Source: Kluyvera ascorbata ATCC 33433
Lineage (GTDB): Bacteria; Pseudomonadota; Gammaproteobacteria; Enterobacterales; Enterobacteriaceae
DNA length: 64,000 nucleotides
Assembly: GCF_000735365.1 (NCBI RefSeq)
Contig: NZ_JMPL01000001.1
Coordinates: 62,001-126,000 of the forward strand
Direction of reading: 5' to 3'
Under the pieces are notes generated by a model. That model was given only the letters and a program-made list of their open reading frames with translations, was not told the origin of the DNA and did no database searches. The position numbers were made by a program, and so were the translations under genes. Positions 36,661-46,093 of the stretch are shown here, one piece after another. Each line of letters starts with the position of its first letter. The first letter of the stretch is position 1.

Positions 36661-36670
36661 GTTTGTCCAC

Positions 36671-36750
36671 GTAGCTCGGCCGAGCGAAGCGGCACCGGGA
36701 ATTCGCGTAGGGGTTTCCCGGGGTCGGCGTGAACGCCTCGCCCGGGCTAC
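36671..36750. repeat. REP-like element downstream of zapE
   Basis: GTAGCTCGGCCGAGCGAAGCGG and CCCGGGGTCGGCG...CGCCTCGCCCGGGCTAC form GC-rich imperfect palindromes in the gap after zapE. Confidence 0.6.
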
Positions 36751-36763
36751 ATGGGCTATGTAT

Positions 36764-37889
36764 TTATGGCATGTGTGGGCGTTTGAGGTACTCTTCGCTC
36801 TGCATTTCCTGCAAACGCGACAGGCAGCGCTGGAACTCAAACTTCAGCCGCTCCCCTTGATAGATGTTGTAAAGCTCAACTTCAGCGCTCACCACCAGCT
36901 TCACGTGACGTTCATAAAACTCATCGACCAGCGCGATAAAGCGTCGGGCTTCGCTCTCAAGCAGCGGCGTCATCACCGGCACGTCATACAGCATCACGGT
37001 ATGGAACAGCCGTGAGAGCGCAATATAGTCGTGCTGGCTACGCGCATCGACGCACAGCGTGGTAAACGATACCGCCAGCGTCTGATTCTCCACGCCGAGC
37101 GTTGGCAGTTGACGGTGGTTTATCTCAAGCGTCGTCTGGTTTTGCTGCGGCGTGCCCGCCAGCGCCAGCCACAGTTTGTTCATCTGCTGGCGGGTGTCGT
37201 TATTCAGCGGGGAAAGCCACAAATGCGCCTGCGTTAACGTTCGCAGTCGATAGTCGATGCCTGCGTCCACGTTCATGATGTCGCAGTGCTCTTTAATCGC
37301 TTCAATTGCCGGCAGGAAGCGCGCGCGCTGCAAACCATTTCGATAAAGTTCATCCGGTGGAATGTTGGAGGTCGCCACCAGCGTAATACCGCGAGCAAAC
37401 AGCGCCTTCATCAGGCCACCCAGCAGCATCGCATCGGTAATATCAGAGACAAAAAACTCATCGAAGCAGAGCACGTCCGTTTCGGCCTTAAAACGCTCCG
37501 CCACGATTTCCAGCGGATCGCTGTGCCCCTGTAATTCCCCCAGTTCTTCGTGCACCCGCAGCATAAAACGGTGGAAGTGCAGACGCTGCTTACGCGTGCC
37601 AGGCAGGCTTTGATAGAACATATCCATCAGCCAGGTTTTGCCTCGCCCTACTCCGCCCCACATATAGAGGCCGCGAACGGCAAGCGGTGTGTCGGACTCT
37701 TTCTTACCCAGCAGCTTACCAAAAACGCGCACGCAGGCCACCGCCAGATACGGGGGCGGGCGTTTTGTTTTGCAGTTCCTGGTAAATGGTGTCGAGGCGG
37801 TTAACCGCCTCACGCTGAACATCATCAGGTTGATGACTGCCCTCTTCGAGAGCCTGGAGATAGCGCGATGTGGGGGACTGGCTTTGCAT
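36764..37889 (-). pseudogene. zapE: zapE (cell-division ATPase), disrupted by a one-base insertion
   Basis: AAA+ ATPase that binds FtsZ at the septum late in division. The natural start is the ATG at 37889 (MQSQSPTSRYLQALEEGSHQ), but translation meets TAA after about 57 codons. From about residue 55 the family sequence continues in another frame (FGKLLGKKESDTPLAVRGLYMWGG), including Walker A GGVGRGKT and FDEFFVSDITDAM, to the stop at 36764. The span is 1126 bases, one more than 375 codons. The extra base is in AAAAA at 37721-37725 (TTTTT in the coding strand). It may be real or a homopolymer error. Divergent from zapG. Confidence 0.9.
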
Positions 37890-38087
37890 GATCTAATTGT
37901 TATTCCTTTGAAAACCGGTATGTCTTACTTCACGATTGACTAAAAAAAGTCCGTTCTACACTACGCGATGATGCGTCAGGATTCCACTTCTACGGGATTA
38001 GCGGTTATAGTGGCACTATCGGGCGCAGGCATGGAGTTGCCGAAGCCGCCAATACCCTATGGAACTATAAAACAACGGGAGATGTTC

Positions 38088-38486
38088 ATGACCTGGGAAT
38101 ACGCGCTAATTGGGTTAGTTGTCGGTATCATCATCGGTGCCGTGGCCATGCGTTTTGGTAATAGCAAATTACGTCAGCAGCAGGCGCTGCAGTACGAGTT
38201 GGAGAAAAACAAAGCCGAGCTGGAAGAGTACCGCGAAGAGTTGGTGAGCCATTTTGCGCGCAGCGCAGAACTGCTTGATAACATGGCAGATGACTATCGC
38301 CAGATTTATCAGCATATGGCGAAAAGCTCCAGCAATCTGCTGCCGGGCATGTCTCCGGATGCCAACCCGTTCCGTAACCGTCTGGCCGAATCCGAAGCGG
38401 GTAACGACCAGGCGCCGGTTCAGATGCCGCGCGACTATTCTGACGGCGCATCCGGCCTGCTCCGCGGTAGCGCAAAACGCGATTAA
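38088..38486 (+). CDS. zapG: Z-ring associated inner-membrane protein ZapG (YhcB)
   Basis: 132-residue bitopic protein that links envelope growth and division. Membrane helix at residues 4-22 (EYALIGLVVGIIIGAVAMR), then a coiled coil (about 28-70). The ATG at 38088 follows GGGAGATG. The frame is open further upstream but unlike known YhcB. Confidence 0.96.
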   Translation: MTWEYALIGLVVGIIIGAVAMRFGNSKLRQQQALQYELEKNKAELEEYREELVSHFARSAELLDNMADDYRQIYQHMAKSSSNLLPGMSPDANPFRNRLAESEAGNDQAPVQMPRDYSDGASGLLRGSAKRD

Positions 38487-38624
38487 TCTGCATTCCATAA
38501 ATATTTCACGGGCGCATCACTTGCGCCCGTCCTCTTCTGCTCACGCCGACTATATTTACTTCAATAACATCAGTCTTTTCGGGAAGTATTGTCCTTGCAT
38601 CCAGGGTCATGAGGGCCAGCATCA

Positions 38625-40001
38625 ATGAAGAAATCGACTTTACTGTTAAGTGCATTGGCATTAAGCATTGGATTATCGCTTGCCGTACCGGCGCCGGTAC
38701 TGGCCTCGCTGCCAACGCAGGTTCCGGGTCAGGGTAGTCTGCCAAGCCTCGCGCCGATGCTGGAGAAAGTTCTGCCTGCCGTGGTGAGCGTGAAGGTTGA
38801 AGGTTCCGCACCGGTGAATCAGCAGGTTCCGGATGAACTGAAGAAGTTCTTTGGTGATGACGGCAGCAATCCGGCCAATGAGCCAACGCAGCAGTTTGAA
38901 GGGCTGGGTTCCGGCGTCATCATCGACGCCATTAAAGGCTATGTGCTGACCAATAATCATGTGGTGAGCGACGCGCAGAAGATCAGCGTGCAGCTCAACG
39001 ATGGTCGCGAATTTGAGGCCAAACTTATCGGCAGCGATGACCAGAGCGACATCGCCCTGCTACAAATCCAGAAAGCCAGCCATCTAACGCAAATTGCTAT
39101 CGCCGACTCCGATAAGCTGCGCGTAGGCGATTTCGCCGTCGCCGTCGGCAACCCGTTCGGCCTCGGTCAGACCGTAACCTCCGGGATTGTTTCAGCGCTG
39201 GGTCGCAGCGGGCTGAACCTCGAAGGGCTGGAAAACTTTATTCAGACCGATGCCGCCATTAACCGCGGTAACTCCGGCGGTGCGCTGCTTAACCTGAACG
39301 GCGAGCTGATTGGTATCAACACCGCCATTCTGGCGCCGGGCGGCGGCAGCATCGGTATCGGTTTTGCTATCCCGAGCAATATGGCGCAAACCCTGGCGCA
39401 GCAGCTGATTCAGTTTGGTGAAATCAAACGTGGCCTGCTCGGTATTCGCGGCATGGAGATGACGGCCGATATCGCGAAAGCGTTCAATCTTGATGTGCAG
39501 CGCGGCGCGTTCGTCAGTGAAGTGCTGCCAAACTCGGGCTCAGCCAAAGCCGGGATTAAGTCCGGCGATGTCATAACCAGCCTGAACGGTAAGCCGCTCA
39601 ACAGCTTTGCCGAACTGCGCTCCCGTATCGCCACCACTGAACCGGGCTCGAAGGTCAAACTGGGCCTGCTTCGCGATGGCAAACCGCTTGAAGTGGAAGT
39701 GACGCTGGATAAAAGTACGTCGTCCACCGCCAGCGCACAGCTCATTATTCCGGCGCTGGAAGGGGCAACGCTGAGCGACGGCCAGGCGAAAAGCGGTACC
39801 AAAGGCGTGGTCATCTCCAACGTCGAGAAAGGCAGCCCGGCGGCTCAGGTTGGCCTGCATAAAGATGATGTCATCATCGGCATCAACCGCCAGCAGACCG
39901 CATCAATTGCTGAGCTGCGTAAGGTGCTGGAAGCCAAACCGGCGGTGATTGCCTTGAACGTCATGCGCGGCAACGAGAGCATTTACCTGCTGATGCGTTA
40001 A
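38625..40001 (+). CDS. degQ: Periplasmic serine endoprotease DegQ
   Basis: HtrA-family protease/chaperone. 458 residues. Signal peptide 1-27 (cleavage after PVLA). Catalytic triad H112 (NNHVV), D142 (DQSDIALLQ) and S217 (RGNSGGA). Two PDZ domains follow (about 255-350 and 365-455). It precedes degS by 180 bases including a palindrome, so the pair may be separately transcribed. Confidence 0.98.
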   Translation: MKKSTLLLSALALSIGLSLAVPAPVLASLPTQVPGQGSLPSLAPMLEKVLPAVVSVKVEGSAPVNQQVPDELKKFFGDDGSNPANEPTQQFEGLGSGVIIDAIKGYVLTNNHVVSDAQKISVQLNDGREFEAKLIGSDDQSDIALLQIQKASHLTQIAIADSDKLRVGDFAVAVGNPFGLGQTVTSGIVSALGRSGLNLEGLENFIQTDAAINRGNSGGALLNLNGELIGINTAILAPGGGSIGIGFAIPSNMAQTLAQQLIQFGEIKRGLLGIRGMEMTADIAKAFNLDVQRGAFVSEVLPNSGSAKAGIKSGDVITSLNGKPLNSFAELRSRIATTEPGSKVKLGLLRDGKPLEVEVTLDKSTSSTASAQLIIPALEGATLSDGQAKSGTKGVVISNVEKGSPAAQVGLHKDDVIIGINRQQTASIAELRKVLEAKPAVIALNVMRGNESIYLLMR

Positions 40002-40036
40002 TCCTTAAAAGCCGGAAAGCGGATAAGTGAAATCAT

Positions 40037-40076
40037 GCTGTAGGCCGGATAGGCAAAGCGCCATCCGGCCTACAGC
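40037..40076. repeat. REP palindrome between degQ and degS
   Basis: Perfect 14-base inverted repeat GCTGTAGGCCGGAT / ATCCGGCCTACAGC around a 12-base centre. Single REP unit. Confidence 0.85.
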
Positions 40077-40180
40077 TCACCAAAACCCTTAACGGACCCG
40101 CACTGGAAATCGTGTGGAATGTATGTCTGGTAAAGTCGTGGTATGCTTCGCCCAGTTTCCTCATAAACGATGCCTGTATC

Positions 40181-41248
40181 ATGCTTCTAAAGCTCTTACG
40201 TTCCGTCGCACTAGGCTTACTGGTTGGCGGCATATTGATTGTTACCGTCCCGTCTTTGCGCCAGTGGAACCCGCTCGCCACTCAGCGCTTTAGCAGCACG
40301 GACGAAACCCCTGCCAGCTACAACTCGGCGGTGCGCCGTGCCGCACCTGCGGTGGTTAACGTCTATAACCGTAGTCTGAACAGCAATACCAACAGCCAAC
40401 TCGAGATTAAAACCCTCGGTTCCGGCGTGATTATGGATCAGCGCGGATACATCGTTACCAATAAGCACGTCATTAACGATGCGGACCAGATTATTGTCGC
40501 ACTGCAGGATGGTCGCGTGTTTGAAGCGCTGCTCGTCGGCTCCGATAGCCTGACCGACCTCGCGGTTCTCAAGATTAACGCCACCGGCGGTCTGCCGGTC
40601 ATTCCGATTAACCCAACCCGCGTGCCGCACATTGGCGACGTGGTACTGGCTATCGGCAACCCGTATAACCTCGGGCAGACCATCACGCAGGGGATCATCA
40701 GCGCCACCGGTCGTATCGGCCTGAACCCAAGCGGTCGACAGAACTTCCTGCAAACCGATGCCTCCATCAACCACGGTAACTCCGGCGGCGCGCTGGTGAA
40801 CTCGCTGGGCGAGCTCATGGGCATCAATACCCTTTCGTTCGATAAGAGCAACGATGGCGAAACGCCAGAAGGGCTAAGCTTTGCCATCCCGTTCCAGCTG
40901 GCAACTAAGATTATGGATAAGCTTATCCGTGACGGACGCGTGATTCGTGGTTTCATCGGCATCAGCGGCCGCGAAATCGCACCACTGCGCGCGCAGGGCG
41001 GCAGTATCGATCAGATTCAGGGGATTGTGGTTAACAAAATTGAGCCAGACGGCCCCGCTGCGCAAGCCGGTATTCAGAACAACGACGTGATTATCTCGGT
41101 GAACGGTAAACCGGCAGTTTCCGCGCTGGAGACCATGGACCAGGTCGCGGAGATCCGCCCAGGTTCAGTAATTCCAGTCGTGGTCATGCGTGACGATAAG
41201 AAGTTAACGATGCAGGTAACGATTCAGGAATACCCAGCGTCCAACTAA
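40181..41248 (+). CDS. degS: Site-1 protease DegS (sigma-E pathway)
   Basis: Inner-membrane anchored HtrA protease that senses unfolded outer-membrane porins and starts RseA cleavage. 355 residues from the ATG at 40181. Membrane helix at about 5-24; triad H96 (TNKHV), D126 (LTDLAVL) and S201 (HGNSGGA); one PDZ domain (about 255-350). Confidence 0.98.
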   Translation: MLLKLLRSVALGLLVGGILIVTVPSLRQWNPLATQRFSSTDETPASYNSAVRRAAPAVVNVYNRSLNSNTNSQLEIKTLGSGVIMDQRGYIVTNKHVINDADQIIVALQDGRVFEALLVGSDSLTDLAVLKINATGGLPVIPINPTRVPHIGDVVLAIGNPYNLGQTITQGIISATGRIGLNPSGRQNFLQTDASINHGNSGGALVNSLGELMGINTLSFDKSNDGETPEGLSFAIPFQLATKIMDKLIRDGRVIRGFIGISGREIAPLRAQGGSIDQIQGIVVNKIEPDGPAAQAGIQNNDVIISVNGKPAVSALETMDQVAEIRPGSVIPVVVMRDDKKLTMQVTIQEYPASN

Positions 41249-41260
41249 ACGACCAAAAGC

Positions 41261-41284
41261 AAAGGGGCCCTCGGCCCCTTTGTT
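41261..41284. terminator. Bidirectional terminator between degS and mdh
   Basis: AAAGGGGCC CTC GGCCCCTTT, followed by TGTTATATT on the plus strand and GCTTTTGG on the minus strand. Lies between convergent genes. Confidence 0.88.
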
Positions 41285-41302
41285 ATATTCAGCGGTCAGA
41301 TC

Positions 41303-43167
<1,865 letters not shown>

Positions 43168-43544
43168 TCCCTCGTGATACTCCTCTGGTCCCTCCGGAGG
43201 AGTCCGCTTTCCCACCGACTCACCCGCCGTTTCTTCTGCCGCTTCGTTAACATTTAGTGCGATTTTCCACCCTAAACCATAGTTTCAGTGAATATATCCC
43301 AACTTAACCGCACAAAACATCAAATTATCCTATCCGTTTGATTTTACGCATTATTGACGACGAACTTTGCCAAAATATGCGTTTTTTTATACGTATATCT
43401 TCTAAAAATGACGATTCCTGACAACTAATTACACGAGAAACAATTAGCGGGGTATTAATATTTTTCGTGATTAGTGTATACTTAATTTCGTGATGAGGGT
43501 CACAAAACAAAGGCCCTCCAAAAAAATACGACGAGGTGAGTATC
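43168..43544 (+). promoter_or_regulatory. argR-yhcN intergenic region with yhcN promoter
   Basis: 377 bases without a gene. A GC-rich hairpin (ACTCCTC...GAGGAGT, about 43180-43205) after argR may be its terminator. Near yhcN, TATACT at 43477-43482 is a good -10. A CRP-like site CGTGA-TGAGGG-TCACA (43489-43504) sits on or just after the start point. GACGAGGTGAG at 43530-43540 is the ribosome binding site. Confidence 0.5.
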
Positions 43545-43808
43545 ATGAAAATCAAAACAACCGTTGCCGCTCTGAGCATCCTATCTGTTATCTCGTTTGG
43601 CGCTTTCGCCGCTGACTCTATCAACAGCGACCAGGCACAAACCCGTCAAGCAATCGGCACCGTATCTGTCGGCTCTGTCGGTTCAAACCCGATGGACATG
43701 CATGAAATGCTGAACAAAAAAGCAGAAGAACAAGGTGCATCTTCTTATCGCATCATTGAAGCGCGTACCGGTGACCATTGGCACGCAACGGCAGAACTGT
43801 ACAAATAA
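43545..43808 (+). CDS. yhcN: YhcN, DUF1471 (YhcN/BhsA) periplasmic stress protein, copy 1
   Basis: 87-residue secreted protein; E. coli YhcN is induced by acid and peroxide stress. Signal peptide 1-22 (cleavage after GAFA). The DUF1471 domain ends SSYRIIEARTGDHWHATAELYK. The ATG at 43545 gives the E. coli length; three codons upstream another ATG is possible. The closely related copy follows 107 bases downstream. Confidence 0.93.
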   Translation: MKIKTTVAALSILSVISFGAFAADSINSDQAQTRQAIGTVSVGSVGSNPMDMHEMLNKKAEEQGASSYRIIEARTGDHWHATAELYK

Positions 43809-43915
43809 GTTAGTGTGAAGCAATACGTCGGCATTCAGTAAAAATTTCCACAGCGGTCCCAGGAATCAGCAACAACATCCTCTCACCGCTGCAAAATAAG
43901 GTGAGGAGTAAGAAT

Positions 43916-44182
43916 ATGAAAAGCGCAATTATCATCGCATCCCTTGGTCTGGCATCTGTACTTTCTTTCGGCGCAAGCGCCGCAGCACACCAGGTAAGTC
44001 AGGACCAGGCACAGAACCTGCAATCAATGGGCACCATCTCTGTTTCACAGGTTGGTAGCGACCCGATGGATATGCGTAGTGAGCTAGCCGCAAAAGCAGA
44101 GAAAGAAGGTGCTAGCAGCTATCGTATTATCGAAGCACGTACCGGTGACCATTGGCACGCTACAGCTGAGCTGTACAAATAA
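43916..44182 (+). CDS. YhcN-like DUF1471 protein, copy 2
   Basis: 88-residue paralogue of the preceding gene: same signal-peptide plan (1-23), same DQAQN..S.GT.SVS.VGS.PMDM core and identical final 20 residues, but a more diverged N-terminal half. It has its own GTGAGGAG ribosome binding site and no obvious promoter in the gap, so it may be co-transcribed. K-12 has one yhcN here; this is a tandem duplication. A terminator follows. Confidence 0.9.
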   Translation: MKSAIIIASLGLASVLSFGASAAAHQVSQDQAQNLQSMGTISVSQVGSDPMDMRSELAAKAEKEGASSYRIIEARTGDHWHATAELYK

Positions 44183-44207
44183 ACCCTCGTCGTCTTGACC
44201 GACGACT

Positions 44208-44240
44208 TGCCCTCGCTTTTTGGCGAGGGCTTTTTTTTAT
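44208..44240 (+). terminator. Terminator after the yhcN pair
   Basis: GCCCTCGC TTTTT GGCGAGGGC followed by TTTTTTTTA. The T-run reaches the convergent yhcO stop codon. Confidence 0.92.
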
Positions 44241-44512
44241 CCGCGCTGGACGTTAAAGCGCAGCATCCCTTCCAGCTCTTCTTCTGCTTCATCAAAGAGC
44301 AAAATAAGCGCGCCGTAACGTCGGCGCTGCTTTTCGTCCAGATGCAGGAACTCAATCTCCACGGGTAACGGTATTTCTTTGCTGGTCACCACATCCCACA
44401 ACGTGTCCAGATCGCGTATTTTCTCGCGATCGAGGGCAAAGAGACGGGCGAACTCCCGGTAAAAATCGCCCTGATCCTCTATCTCGTCAAAATCAAAAGT
44501 ATAGATTTTCAT
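44237..44512 (-). CDS. yhcO: Barstar-family protein YhcO
   Basis: 91-residue protein of the barstar (barnase inhibitor) fold; [21 protein letters not shown] and [10 protein letters not shown] match E. coli YhcO. No barnase-like RNase gene is visible in the window. Function unknown in enterobacteria. 26 bases after the dehydrogenase gene on the same strand, so possibly co-transcribed. Confidence 0.9.
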   Translation of the reverse strand: MKIYTFDFDEIEDQGDFYREFARLFALDREKIRDLDTLWDVVTSKEIPLPVEIEFLHLDEKQRRRYGALILLFDEAEEELEGMLRFNVQRG

Positions 44513-44538
44513 CTTACGCCCTCATCCCATTCAACTGA

Positions 44539-45993
44539 CTAAAGTCCCCCAATGTGCAACGTTTTCACTTCGAGGTACTCTTCCAACCCCAGCACCGAAC
44601 CTTCGCGGCCAAGCCCGGACTCTTTCACGCCACCAAACGGCCCCAGCTCGGTTGAAACCGCGCATTCGTTAATGCCGATCATCCCACTTTCCAGCGCCTG
44701 CGAGACACGGAAGACGCGGGACAGGTTTTGGGTATAGAAATAGGCCGCCAGTCCGTAAGGTGTATTATTCGCGCGATGAATAACATCCTCTTCGTCGCTA
44801 AAGCGGAAACAGGCCGCCAGCGGGCCAAAGGTCTCTTCCTGCGCCAGCAGCATCGTTTCCTGACAATCTCCCAATACCGTTGGCTGCCAGAAGTTTCCCC
44901 CCAGTGCATGCGGCTGACCGCCGGCTAATACTTTCGCCCCTTTCGATACCGCATCTTCAACGTGCTCACGCACTTTTTTAACCGCAGCAGGCTCAATCAG
45001 CGGCCCAACAACGACACCGTCATCCAACCCGTTCCCCACTTTTAACGCTTTCACTGCGGCAGCAAGCTGGCTGACAAAACGCTCATACACGCTGTCATGG
45101 ATATAAAAACGGTTCACGCTCACGCATACCTGCCCGGCATTGCGGAACTTGTTGGCTATCGCCCCCTTCACCGCAGCATCGATATCAGCATCTTCAAAAA
45201 CGATATACGGTGCATTCCCCCCGAGCTCCATGGAGACTTTCTTCATGGTTTCGGCCGCGTTACGCACCAGCGTCTTTCCGACCGATGTCGAGCCGGTAAA
45301 GGAAATTTTTCGCACGTCATGGCTCGCCATAATAGCGTCGCTTATCTCTAGCGTATTCCCTGCAACCGCATTCAGTACGCCATCAGGGATCCCCGCTTTC
45401 TTCGCCAGCGCCAGCAGTGCAAACGCGCATAGCGGCGTGTTATTCGCGGGTTTGATAACACCGGTACAGCCCGCAGCCAGCGCAGGCCCCAGCTTGCGGG
45501 TGAGCATTGCCATCGGGAAGTTCCACGGTGTGATAGCCGCGACAACACCGATTGGCTCGCGGGTTGCCAGAATACGTGAACCCGGTTTAGCCGGCGGAAT
45601 AATCTCGCCGTTCGCTCTTTTGCCCTGTTCAGCAAACCACTGAATAAAGCTCGCCGCGTAATCCACCTCGCCTTCAGCCTCTTTCAACGGCTTGCCCTGC
45701 TCGATGGTCATCAGTTTCGCCAGCCAGCTTTTATGTTCGATGATGAGCTGGTACCAGCGATACAGCAGTTCTGAACGCGCCTTCGCCGTTTTTGCCCGCC
45801 ATAGCGGGAAAGCGCGCGCTGCGGCGGCAATGGCCTGCTCCGTCTCCTGTTTCCCGGCCTTCGCGACTTTGGCGACAACCTCGCCCGTCGCGGGGTTGAG
45901 TACATCAAAGGTGGTGCCGAGCTGATGCCATTCGCCGTTCACCAGGTAGCCCGTCTGGAAAAGATCGTTGTCCTGCCATGCTTGCGTGGTCAT
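44539..45993 (-). CDS. NAD(P)-dependent succinate-semialdehyde dehydrogenase-like aldehyde dehydrogenase
   Basis: 484-residue aldehyde dehydrogenase resembling GabD: ITPWNFPMAMLTRKLGPALAAG, FTGSTSVGKTL, catalytic glutamate in MELGGNAP, catalytic cysteine in GQVCVSVNR, and a C-terminal ALESGMIGINE. The substrate is probably a semialdehyde but is not proven; no gabT or gabP lies nearby. GGAGGG precedes the ATG at 45993. It is absent from the K-12 locus and diverges from a CoA-transferase gene across 100 bases. Confidence 0.88.
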   Translation of the reverse strand: MTTQAWQDNDLFQTGYLVNGEWHQLGTTFDVLNPATGEVVAKVAKAGKQETEQAIAAAARAFPLWRAKTAKARSELLYRWYQLIIEHKSWLAKLMTIEQGKPLKEAEGEVDYAASFIQWFAEQGKRANGEIIPPAKPGSRILATREPIGVVAAITPWNFPMAMLTRKLGPALAAGCTGVIKPANNTPLCAFALLALAKKAGIPDGVLNAVAGNTLEISDAIMASHDVRKISFTGSTSVGKTLVRNAAETMKKVSMELGGNAPYIVFEDADIDAAVKGAIANKFRNAGQVCVSVNRFYIHDSVYERFVSQLAAAVKALKVGNGLDDGVVVGPLIEPAAVKKVREHVEDAVSKGAKVLAGGQPHALGGNFWQPTVLGDCQETMLLAQEETFGPLAACFRFSDEEDVIHRANNTPYGLAAYFYTQNLSRVFRVSQALESGMIGINECAVSTELGPFGGVKESGLGREGSVLGLEEYLEVKTLHIGGL

Positions 45994-46093
45994 TACACCC
46001 TCCTGAATAGTGTTTCCATTTAAGTATAGCTATCGCTTTTGGCGTAATAGTTGTCAGAATAACGAAAGTCTTATTAACGATAAGGAACCTGCG

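Noticed and set aside
46010-46093. Extra 28 N-terminal codons for the CoA-transferase
   Set aside because: Would run through the divergent promoter, has no good ribosome binding site, and adds basic unconserved residues; the GTG at 46094 with AAGGA is better.
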